Source of the DNA: Polaribacter sp. Hel_I_88
Lineage (GTDB): Bacteria; Bacteroidota; Bacteroidia; Flavobacteriales; Flavobacteriaceae
Direction of reading: 5' to 3'
Assembly: GCF_000687935.1 (NCBI RefSeq)
Contig: NZ_JHZZ01000001.1
Span: 1,426,001-1,490,000 of the forward strand
DNA: 64,000 bases
The position numbers and the translations under genes are program-made. The notes below the pieces were generated by a model. That model was not told the origin of the DNA. It ran no database searches and saw only the letters and a list, made by a program, of their open reading frames with translations. This document shows positions 34,300 through 40,930 of the stretch, piece by piece (the first letter of the stretch is position 1; each line of letters begins with the position of its first letter).

Positions 34300-34836
34300 A
34301 TGAAAAAACTGCTAGTATTTATCTTTCTTTTTTGTGCTTTTTCGAGCTTTTCTCAAGAACTTTTGCAAGATGATAAAAATTCTTCTATTACGTTTACCAT
34401 TAAGAACTTTGGTTTTGATGTAGAGGGTTCTTTTAGCAATTTTAAAATAGTAAGTAATTTTAATGCTGATAATTTAAAAGAGAGTTTTTTAAAGGCAAAT
34501 ATTCCAGTAAATACAATATTTACAGACTCTAAAGCTAGAGATGAACATTTACTAAAATCTGATTATTTTGATGTTGAAAACTATCCAGAAATAGTATTTG
34601 AATCTTCAGCAATAGAAAAAAACACAGCTAATAAATTTATTATAAAAGGAATTTTAACCATAAAAGGAATTAAAAAAAACATAGAGACTTTATTAGAAGT
34701 TGATGACACAGAAAATAACATTATAATTTCCTCAAATTTTATGATTAATAGAAAAAATTTTAATGTTGGAGGCAGTAGTTTTATACTTTCTAAAAATGTA
34801 GATATTAAAATGATATATGTTGCAACTAAAAATTAA
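34300..34836 (+). CDS. YceI-family secreted lipid-binding protein
   Basis: A periplasmic lipocalin-like protein of 178 residues from the ATG at 34300, the first residue of a clear signal peptide (MKKLLVFIFLFCAFSSFSQ); an earlier ATG inside the upstream gene would put 21 odd residues before it. Family motifs: ITFTIKNFGFDVEGSFSNF, KARDEHLLKSDYFDVENYPEIVFES. YceI proteins bind polyprenoid or long-chain isoprenoid-quinone-like ligands in a hydrophobic pocket. It lies 22 bases after the phosphopantetheinyl transferase, so it is a candidate carrier for the hydrophobic product of this locus. Confidence 0.87.
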   Translation: MKKLLVFIFLFCAFSSFSQELLQDDKNSSITFTIKNFGFDVEGSFSNFKIVSNFNADNLKESFLKANIPVNTIFTDSKARDEHLLKSDYFDVENYPEIVFESSAIEKNTANKFIIKGILTIKGIKKNIETLLEVDDTENNIIISSNFMINRKNFNVGGSSFILSKNVDIKMIYVATKN

Positions 34837-35275
34837 ACAGCAACTTTTTGAGTTATGTAAAAAGTTTGTTGATAAACGTTTGCAAACGGTTGAAGAAATT
34901 ATAACATCGAACCAAAAAGCTTTGCAATCTGAAACGAAGAGTTCTGCTGGAGACAAGCATGAAACTGCCAGAGCCATGTTGCAGCTAGAGATGGAAAAAG
35001 CGAGTCAGCAATTGGAAGGAATTTCTGTAATGAATCAAATTTTATCAAAAATTGATATTTCTAAAATGTCTAAAATTGCACATTTAGGAAGCATTATTAT
35101 TACAGAAAAAGCCAACTACTTTTTAAGTATTTCAGCTGGCAAGCTAACAGCTTGTGGTAATAACTATTTTGCGATTTCTGTATCATCACCCATTGGAAAA
35201 CTGTTATTGAGAAAAAAAGAAAACGAGGAAATTGTTTTTAATGGGAATTTGATAAAGATTAAAGAAGTTTTTTAA
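34817..35275 (+). CDS. GreA/GreB C-terminal-like protein
   Basis: A 152-residue protein: an N-terminal helical region (DKRLQTVEEIITSNQKALQSE, then LQLEMEKASQQLEGISVMNQI) followed by a GreA/GreB-like C-terminal fold (AISVSSPIGKLLLRKKENEEIVFNG). True GreA is about 158 residues, but the acidic coiled-coil tip motif is not clearly conserved, so it may not cleave backtracked RNA. It overlaps the YceI gene by 20 bases. Such proteins are sometimes mislabelled '3-oxoacyl-ACP synthase' in this family; I see no basis for that. Its stop meets a convergent ABC gene. Confidence 0.68.
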   Translation: MLQLKIKQQLFELCKKFVDKRLQTVEEIITSNQKALQSETKSSAGDKHETARAMLQLEMEKASQQLEGISVMNQILSKIDISKMSKIAHLGSIIITEKANYFLSISAGKLTACGNNYFAISVSSPIGKLLLRKKENEEIVFNGNLIKIKEVF

Positions 35276-36210
35276 AAAGTTTCTATCCAGATTTTTAAGT
35301 CAATTTCTTTCCCTTTTTCTAATTCTTCAATATGGTTTAAAAAAACAATTTGTTTTTCAACTTCAGCTTCAATTAACCAAAAAGCACCTTTAAAATAAGA
35401 GTTTAAAACAGTTCCAGTAATATCAGATGTTTCTACAATTTTTAGTTGATGAGGATATAATAAATGTTTTTCACCATCAATAATAATAATTTCATTTACA
35501 TCATCAAACAAAGCTGCAACATATTTCTCTTTTGGATTTTTGTAAATTTCTTTAGGATTATCGTTCGCTAAAATTTTGTTATTTCTGATGATTAGTAAGC
35601 GATCAGCAAAAGAAAGTGCATCATTTTTATCATGAGTAGCAACAATACAAGCAATATTTTTTTCTTTTAAATACGCAAACAAACGTCTTCTTAATGAGTT
35701 TTTTTTGAAGTTGTCTATTTGTCCAAAAGGCTCATCTAACAAAATTAATTCGGGTTCATTTGCCAAAGCTCTAGCAATAGCAACACGTTGTTTTTGGCCA
35801 CCACTTAAATTTTTAACTTTCGTGTTTTCGAAAGCTTTCATTTCAATAACCTCCAACAATTCTTGGGTTCTTGCTTCACTTTCTTCAGGATAAAAACGAG
35901 ATAAGAATTTTTTAATGTTTTCTGAAACAGAAATGTAAGGCATCAAATCAAAATCTTGAGCAACATATTTAAAGAAATCCATTCCTGGAACCAAATGAAA
36001 TTCTGGTCCTAAAACCTGATTTTCATTCCAAAAAATAGTGCCTTTTTGTAGATCTAACAAACCATAAATTGCTTTTAGTAAAGTAGATTTTCCACAACCA
36101 CTTTCGCCCATTACACAAAGGTGTTCACCTTTTTGCAACGTGAAATTGAAGTTTTCTAAAACTGTTTTGTTTTTAGAATATCCAAAAGAGATGTTGTTTA
36201 CTTGAAGCAT
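35272..36210 (-). CDS. ABC transporter ATP-binding protein
   Basis: A 312-residue ATPase. Walker A is GESGCGKSTLL (about residues 34-44); the signature is LSGGQKQRVAIARALA; Walker B is LILLDEPFGQID; the H-loop histidine is in ATHDKN. A C-terminal extension of about 80 residues after the ABC core (IDGEKHLLYPHQLKIVETSD...) suggests a TOBE-like substrate-sensing domain as in PotA/CysA importers. No membrane permease or solute-binding gene is adjacent, so the partner is unknown. The neighbour 36217-36699 is 6 bases upstream in the same direction. Confidence 0.87.
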   Translation of the reverse strand: MLQVNNISFGYSKNKTVLENFNFTLQKGEHLCVMGESGCGKSTLLKAIYGLLDLQKGTIFWNENQVLGPEFHLVPGMDFFKYVAQDFDLMPYISVSENIKKFLSRFYPEESEARTQELLEVIEMKAFENTKVKNLSGGQKQRVAIARALANEPELILLDEPFGQIDNFKKNSLRRRLFAYLKEKNIACIVATHDKNDALSFADRLLIIRNNKILANDNPKEIYKNPKEKYVAALFDDVNEIIIIDGEKHLLYPHQLKIVETSDITGTVLNSYFKGAFWLIEAEVEKQIVFLNHIEELEKGKEIDLKIWIETF

Positions 36211-36216
36211 AAAAAA

Positions 36217-36699
36217 TTATAAAAAACGGTTATACCAACTATCTTCAATTGGTATTTCCCAGAAGTTTTTAAAATCGTGATTGTTGGTTATTAAATTATC
36301 AAAAATGATGGTTTTTGCAGTAACAGCTCTATTTTTTACCAATTTTTTGAAGTCTTTCAATTCTTTATATTGTACAAATTCGCCTTGTTTAAAACAAACA
36401 TTCATTTTATCTAGCAACTCAACTTTATAGGTTTCTTGCAGTTCTAAAATAAAAGAAACAGAAGCATCAATATCAGTATTTGTAATGGTAGCATTTTCAT
36501 CATCAGCAATTAAAACAATAAACCTGTTGTATAAAAACTGATAAGAAACTTTGAAGTTTTCGTCTTCTTTTTTCCAATTTTCAACAAATGTTTTTATTTT
36601 TTGCTCAATTTCTGGAATTTCAGCAGGATAAAATTTTCTATTAGAAGGATAAATCCAAACTTTGGCATCTTCAGAAATTTCGTTATAATCAACAAACAT
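36217..36699 (-). CDS. Hypothetical protein, companion of the ABC ATPase
   Basis: A soluble protein of about 160 residues. The ATG at 36699 (MFVDYNEISEDAKVWIYPSNRKF) is preferred over an upstream one ten codons earlier, as a good -7 box lies at 36718-36725. It has alternating beta strands (YQFLYNRFIVLIADD) and a C-terminal segment ending SWYNRFL. No ABC motifs occur, although homologues are sometimes labelled 'ABC transporter ATPase' because of position. It shares a transcript with the ABC gene (6 bases apart). No function is known. Confidence 0.7.
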   Translation of the reverse strand: MFVDYNEISEDAKVWIYPSNRKFYPAEIPEIEQKIKTFVENWKKEDENFKVSYQFLYNRFIVLIADDENATITNTDIDASVSFILELQETYKVELLDKMNVCFKQGEFVQYKELKDFKKLVKNRAVTAKTIIFDNLITNNHDFKNFWEIPIEDSWYNRFL

Positions 36700-36717
36700 T
36701 ATATAAGTTTTAAGTTG

Positions 36718-36725
36718 CAAAGATA
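36718..36725 (-). promoter_or_regulatory. Putative -7 box for the hypothetical/ABC pair
   Basis: TATCTTTG on the minus strand (36725-36718), matching TAnnTTTG, 18 bases before the ATG at 36699. Confidence 0.45.
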
Positions 36726-36732
36726 CCAAAGA

Positions 36733-36769
36733 AAAATCGCAAACTTGAATTTTTCAAATTTGCGATTTT
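36733..36769 (-). terminator. Rho-independent terminator of the thioredoxin-fold gene
   Basis: AAAATCGCAAA (36733-36743) pairs with TTTGCGATTTT (36759-36769), and inner TTG/CAA also pair. On the minus strand the stem ends in a T-run. It lies 28 bases beyond the end of the thioredoxin-fold gene. Confidence 0.75.
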
Positions 36770-36796
36770 AATCTATTTTATAAAGTTTCGTTTTGT

Positions 36797-37396
36797 TTAT
36801 AAAGATGATTGTATCAACGCAACAAAATCTTCTTGTGTACTTAATCCTTTGTCTTTATTATACCAAACTTGTAAGAATTCTTTAAATTGAGCATCTAAAC
36901 TACCATGTGTTTCCTTGTAATCTGCAGCCATTTTTGTAGCAACATTTGGTCTTGGTCCCCAAGTATCAATTACGTTATTATCTTTGTCTAATGCAATTAA
37001 TTTAGGAATAGATCTACCACCATTTGTCAAAAACAAATCCATTAATTCTAAGTTTTCATCACGTAAAACTAATTTTAAATTGATGTTTTTATTTAGTTCA
37101 GCCATTTTATGAATAATTGGCAAATTCTGAGCAGCATCTCCACACCAGCCTTCAGTAAGCACCAACCAAGTTTGTGGTGTTGCTAATTTTTGAATTACTT
37201 GAGTTGTTTCATCAGAAATTTTTGTGGTTTTATCCAAACGTTTCATTCTGCTCTCATTCAATTTGCTATAATTTAAAATATAGTCAGATTGTTCTGGCCC
37301 AGTAGATTTTCCGTCTGCCAATAATGTTTTTACTAAATCTCTATATTCTTGATAAGTATAGGCGTTTTTTAAACTATTTTCGATACTTTTTTTCAT
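36797..37396 (-). CDS. Thioredoxin-fold protein with single active-site cysteine
   Basis: A 199-residue cytosolic protein. The start at 37396 (MKKSIENSLKNAYTYQEYRD) is chosen over an upstream one six codons earlier because it leaves room for a perfect -7 box at 37412-37419. The thioredoxin strand QTWLVLTEGWCGDAAQNLPII holds WCGD (84-87) where thioredoxin has WCGPC: only the first cysteine remains. The cis-proline region is SIPKLIALD. It may be a monothiol reductase, a binding protein or inactive in redox terms. Confidence 0.8.
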   Translation of the reverse strand: MKKSIENSLKNAYTYQEYRDLVKTLLADGKSTGPEQSDYILNYSKLNESRMKRLDKTTKISDETTQVIQKLATPQTWLVLTEGWCGDAAQNLPIIHKMAELNKNINLKLVLRDENLELMDLFLTNGGRSIPKLIALDKDNNVIDTWGPRPNVATKMAADYKETHGSLDAQFKEFLQVWYNKDKGLSTQEDFVALIQSSL

Positions 37397-37411
37397 TATT
37401 CTTATTTTATA

Positions 37412-37419
37412 CAAAGGTA
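37412..37419 (-). promoter_or_regulatory. Putative -7 box for the thioredoxin-fold gene
   Basis: TACCTTTG on the minus strand (37419-37412), a perfect TAnnTTTG, 15 bases before the chosen ATG. Confidence 0.5.
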
Positions 37420-37512
37420 TTATTCTATAATAATTTTGGTTGTAACCAATGTTACCAAAAATTATTTTTTTGAAGTAGACGTATTAAAATAGATACCTTA
37501 CAAGGCTATAGG

Positions 37513-38457
37513 TTATTGATTTTTTAAACTTTCAAGAATGTCTTCTGTCATCGTTTTTAAATCGAATTTATGCTCCCAATTCCAATCATTTCTGGCTTTA
37601 GAATCATCAATTGTTTGTGGCCAACTGTCTGCAATTTGTTGTCTGAAATCTGGATTATAGGTAATTTCAAAATCAGGAATATGCTTTTTAATTTCTGCAG
37701 CAATTTCTTTAGGAGTAAAACTCATGGCTGCTAAATTATAGCCATTTCTAATGCTTAAATTTTTAGCATCTGCTTGCATTAATTGAATGGTTGCATTAAC
37801 AGCATCATCCATATACATCATTGGTAAAGTTGTATTTTCAGATAAAAAACACTCGTATTTTTTATCTTCTAAGGCTTTAAAATAAATATCTACAGCATAA
37901 TCTGTGGTACCTCCACCTGGTTTCGTTTTCCAAGAAATAATTCCTGGATAACGCAGACTTCTTACATCAACCCCAAATTTATCATGATAATAATTACACC
38001 AAAACTCACCAGAAACTTTACTAATTCCGTACACTGTAGAAGGTTCCATAACCGTTTTTTGTGGTGTATTTTCTTTAGGAGTTGTTGGGCCAAAAACAGC
38101 GATAGAACTTGGCCAATATATTTTTTCGATATGTTTCTCTTTTGCTAAATCCAATACAGCCAACAAAGAATTCATGTTTAAGTTCCAAGCTTTTTGAGGC
38201 ATTTTTTCTGCTGTTGCAGATAACATTGCAGCCAATAAATAAACTTGAGTAACACCATATTTTTGGATAACTTGTAAAATTGCTTCCTTATCTGTAGCAT
38301 CAATTTTTTCAAAAGGTCCAGAAGTCATTAGTTCTAAACTGCCTTCTCTAATATCTGAAGCTATAATATTATTATTGCCATATAATTGGCGTAATTTTTC
38401 AGTAAGTTCGGTGCCTATTTGTCCACTTGCACCTAAAACTAAAATAACGGTTTTCAT
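37513..38457 (-). CDS. NAD-dependent epimerase/dehydratase, L-threonine dehydrogenase type
   Basis: A 314-residue extended short-chain dehydrogenase. The ATG at 38457 (MKTVILVLGASGQIGTEL) puts the glycine-rich NAD loop GASGQIG at residues 9-15; an upstream start adds ten implausible residues and would overlap the promoter. The catalytic Tyr-Lys is YGISK, with WPSSIAVFG upstream of it. SLRYPGIISWKTKPGGGTTDYAVDIY is typical of the SDR-type L-threonine 3-dehydrogenase, which oxidises L-threonine to 2-amino-3-ketobutyrate. The partner Kbl is not adjacent. Confidence 0.85.
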   Translation of the reverse strand: MKTVILVLGASGQIGTELTEKLRQLYGNNNIIASDIREGSLELMTSGPFEKIDATDKEAILQVIQKYGVTQVYLLAAMLSATAEKMPQKAWNLNMNSLLAVLDLAKEKHIEKIYWPSSIAVFGPTTPKENTPQKTVMEPSTVYGISKVSGEFWCNYYHDKFGVDVRSLRYPGIISWKTKPGGGTTDYAVDIYFKALEDKKYECFLSENTTLPMMYMDDAVNATIQLMQADAKNLSIRNGYNLAAMSFTPKEIAAEIKKHIPDFEITYNPDFRQQIADSWPQTIDDSKARNDWNWEHKFDLKTMTEDILESLKNQ

Positions 38458-38484
38458 AAAACGAAATTGAATTATTATTAACAA

Positions 38485-38512
38485 CAAAGGTACTTATTTT
38501 TATTATTCGCAA
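38485..38512 (-). promoter_or_regulatory. Consensus Bacteroidota promoter of the threonine-dehydrogenase-like gene
   Basis: On the minus strand TTG (38512-38510), 17 bases, then TACCTTTG (38492-38485), 27 bases before the ATG at 38457. This is the cleanest -33/-7 pair in the window and serves as the model for the others. Confidence 0.7.
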
Positions 38513-38633
38513 TTAAGATTCTCTACATCAATTTTTGTTATAGTATCCTTAATTTATTTGTTTAAAAAATTATGTTTTCTATAAGGAAATCAGTTTTAAA
38601 AATTGTTTATTTTTACAAACTCAATTTATAATT

Positions 38634-39257
38634 TTGAAATACTTTTCGATCCTTTTATTATTTGTTTTTATTTTTTCTTGTGATAAAAAACAAGAAACCA
38701 CCACGCAGCAAGAAGATAGCAAACCACTTTTAAGTGTTGAAAACGAATTTTCCTCTGTAAAAGGAATAAACCCGATTTTTAGAAAAGATGTTGAAGAATG
38801 GAAAGAACTAAACGCAGTTACTGATTTTTTAGAGAGATTTAAAAAAGCATCTCCAAAAGAGGTTTTAAGTAATGCTTTAGAGTTAAAAGGCTTAGTAGAG
38901 TCTTTAAAAGATAGTATAAAACCAGTAATATTTAATGCTTCATCTTTTGATGCTAGGATAAATATTTTTTACAACGAAACTTTACGATTGGCAGATATGA
39001 CTACAATACCTGCAATACAAGCGCAGGAAGTAAACGTACAAACAGAAAAAATTTTAGAAGCTTTTTCTGCTGTAAATGCAAAAGTAAATACCATTTTATC
39101 TAAAAAAAGATTCGAAGACGAAATAGATATTGATGTAAGTTTTATTGGCTTAGATTCAACAAAAATAGATAGTATTTCTAAAAAAGCCATCAACCAACAG
39201 CTGCAGAATAGAAAGATCAATAAAAAAGAGGATTTAGAATTACAAAAAAATCAATAA
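38634..39257 (+). CDS. Hypothetical lipoprotein
   Basis: A 207-residue lipoprotein starting at TTG 38634 (KYFSILLLFVFIFSCDKKQ; lipobox FSC with Cys at about 16). The mature part is mainly helical (EEWKELNAVTDFLERFKKASPKEVLSNALELKGLVESL) and looks like a small helical bundle. No motif. It overlaps the next lipoprotein by 1 base (TAATG), so the two are co-expressed and may work together in the envelope. Confidence 0.62.
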   Translation: MKYFSILLLFVFIFSCDKKQETTTQQEDSKPLLSVENEFSSVKGINPIFRKDVEEWKELNAVTDFLERFKKASPKEVLSNALELKGLVESLKDSIKPVIFNASSFDARINIFYNETLRLADMTTIPAIQAQEVNVQTEKILEAFSAVNAKVNTILSKKRFEDEIDIDVSFIGLDSTKIDSISKKAINQQLQNRKINKKEDLELQKNQ

Positions 39258-39772
39258 TGATACAAAAGGGAATTTCAATTTTTGCGTTAATGTTTATTTT
39301 AGTTGGTTGCAATTCTGATAAAGAAATTTCTATTTCGGAAAGTAGCGTAATTAAAAATAATGTAAACACTCTTTTAAACGATTGGCATTTAGCAGCATCA
39401 GAAGCAAATTTTGAAAACTATTTTAGTAAAATGGATAGCATTTCTGTTTTTATTGGTACAGATGCTACTGAAAATTGGAATAAAGAACAATTTATAAACT
39501 ACAGCAAACCATATTTTGATAAAGGAAAAGCGTGGAGTTTTAATACGTTAGAAAGAAATATTTACCTAAATAATTCAGGAACTTTTGTATGGTTTGACGA
39601 ACTTTTAAACACACAAATGGGTACTTGTAGAGGTTCTGGAGTATTGGAGAAAAAAGGCAATTCTTGGAAAATTAAACACTATGTTTTGTCGATTGCAATT
39701 CCAAATGAAGATGTAAACGCAGTTATTGAAGCAAAGAAAAAGAACGATGCTATTTTTCTAAAGAACTTTTAA
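39257..39772 (+). CDS. NTF2-like (SnoaL) lipoprotein
   Basis: A 171-residue lipoprotein (signal IQKGISIFALMFILVGCNSD; lipobox Cys about residue 18). After it comes an NTF2-like fold: a long first helix VNTLLNDWHLAASEANFENYFSKM, then KPYFDKGKAWSFNTLERNIYL and GSGVLEKKGNSWKIKHYVLSI, the typical SnoaL_3 ending. This fold often binds small ligands or acts as a nuclease-free scaffold. It is coupled to the upstream lipoprotein gene. Confidence 0.75.
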   Translation: MIQKGISIFALMFILVGCNSDKEISISESSVIKNNVNTLLNDWHLAASEANFENYFSKMDSISVFIGTDATENWNKEQFINYSKPYFDKGKAWSFNTLERNIYLNNSGTFVWFDELLNTQMGTCRGSGVLEKKGNSWKIKHYVLSIAIPNEDVNAVIEAKKKNDAIFLKNF

Positions 39773-39788
39773 CTTTAAAGATTTAAAT

Positions 39789-40721
39789 CTACTTATTATT
39801 TTCAACATAGTCTCTAGCAGTTTCCTCATCTTTTTTAAGTTGATGAACTAATAATTCAACAGATTCAAATTTATATTCATCTCTTAAAAAATAAAGTAAT
39901 TCAATCGATAAATGTTGGTTGTACAAATCTTTATTAAAATCAAAAAAATGTACCTCAATAGTTTGGTGATTTCCATTTACAGTGGGTCTGCTACCAATGT
40001 TCATCATTCCAAAAATTGTCTTTTTATCAATCGTAGATTTTACCACATAAACTCCTGTTTTTGGTATTAATTTATACGTTTCTTTAACATCGATATTTGC
40101 TGTAGGATACCCAATTTTACCACCTAATTTTTTACCATTTACAACAGTACCATTTAGCATAAAATTGTAACCCAAATAATTATTAGCAGTTTTTAGATTA
40201 CCAGCGTGCAAAGCACGCCTAACTTTTGTAGAACTTACAGAAACACTATCTATATCTTGTGCAGGTATTTCCTCTACAATAAAATCGTATAAATGGCTAT
40301 ATTCTGTTAATTGTGTGATATTTCCTTCTCTATTTTTACCAAAATGATGATCATAACCGATAATTAATTTTGATATATTTAGTTGATTTACCAAAATATC
40401 TCTTACAAACTCTAAAGCTGTTGTTTTAGAAAATTCTTTACTAAAAGGATGAATAATCAAATAATCTAAACCTGTTTTCTCTAACAAAACAGCTCGCTCA
40501 TCAATTGTATTTATCAACTCTAAAGAAGCATCTTTTTGTAACACCATCCTTGGATGAGGAAAAAAGGTGAGCACAACAGATTTTTTTCCTACCTTTTTTG
40601 CTTCAGAAACCAGTTTTTTAATAATTTGTTGATGTCCAAAATGCACACCATCAAAAGTACCAATAGTTACAAAAGTTTGCGTTGAAGAAGAGAAGTTAGA
40701 GATTCCTTTTACGATTTTCAA
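39789..40721 (-). CDS. ribF: Bifunctional riboflavin kinase/FAD synthetase
   Basis: A 310-residue cytosolic enzyme making FMN and FAD from riboflavin. The N-terminal FAD synthetase (nucleotidyl transferase fold) has GTFDGVHFGHQ (21-31), and the C-terminal riboflavin kinase has GKKLGGKIGYPTANI and GMMNIGSRPT. Both parts are complete. It stands alone, convergent with the lipoprotein operon. A possible -7 box (TACATTTG) lies at 40751-40758 on the minus strand, 30 bases upstream. Confidence 0.95.
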   Translation of the reverse strand: MKIVKGISNFSSSTQTFVTIGTFDGVHFGHQQIIKKLVSEAKKVGKKSVVLTFFPHPRMVLQKDASLELINTIDERAVLLEKTGLDYLIIHPFSKEFSKTTALEFVRDILVNQLNISKLIIGYDHHFGKNREGNITQLTEYSHLYDFIVEEIPAQDIDSVSVSSTKVRRALHAGNLKTANNYLGYNFMLNGTVVNGKKLGGKIGYPTANIDVKETYKLIPKTGVYVVKSTIDKKTIFGMMNIGSRPTVNGNHQTIEVHFFDFNKDLYNQHLSIELLYFLRDEYKFESVELLVHQLKKDEETARDYVENNK

Positions 40722-40750
40722 AAACTAAATATTTAATAAATTTTAGAGTG

Positions 40751-40758
40751 CAAATGTA
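40751..40758 (-). promoter_or_regulatory. Putative -7 box for ribF
   Basis: TACATTTG on the minus strand (40758-40751) matches TAnnTTTG; no -33 TTG at the usual distance. Confidence 0.4.
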
Positions 40759-40930
40759 CAATAAAGAGAGTTTAAAATGATTAATAAGAGGATGTTTTGG
40801 GCTAGCTATATGATAAATTAAAGAACCTTAATTTGTTAAAACTGTAAATAATTGATTGATTTATTCATAAAGTCAAAAAAATTTGTATTTTGCATGATAG
40901 TTAACAAACAATTAACAAATAAACCAAATT

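Noticed and set aside
37429-37464. Terminator between the SDR gene and the thioredoxin-fold gene
   Set aside because: The imperfect ATAATTTTGGT/ACCAAAAATTAT stem has its T-run on the plus strand, where no gene ends; both neighbours are on the minus strand.
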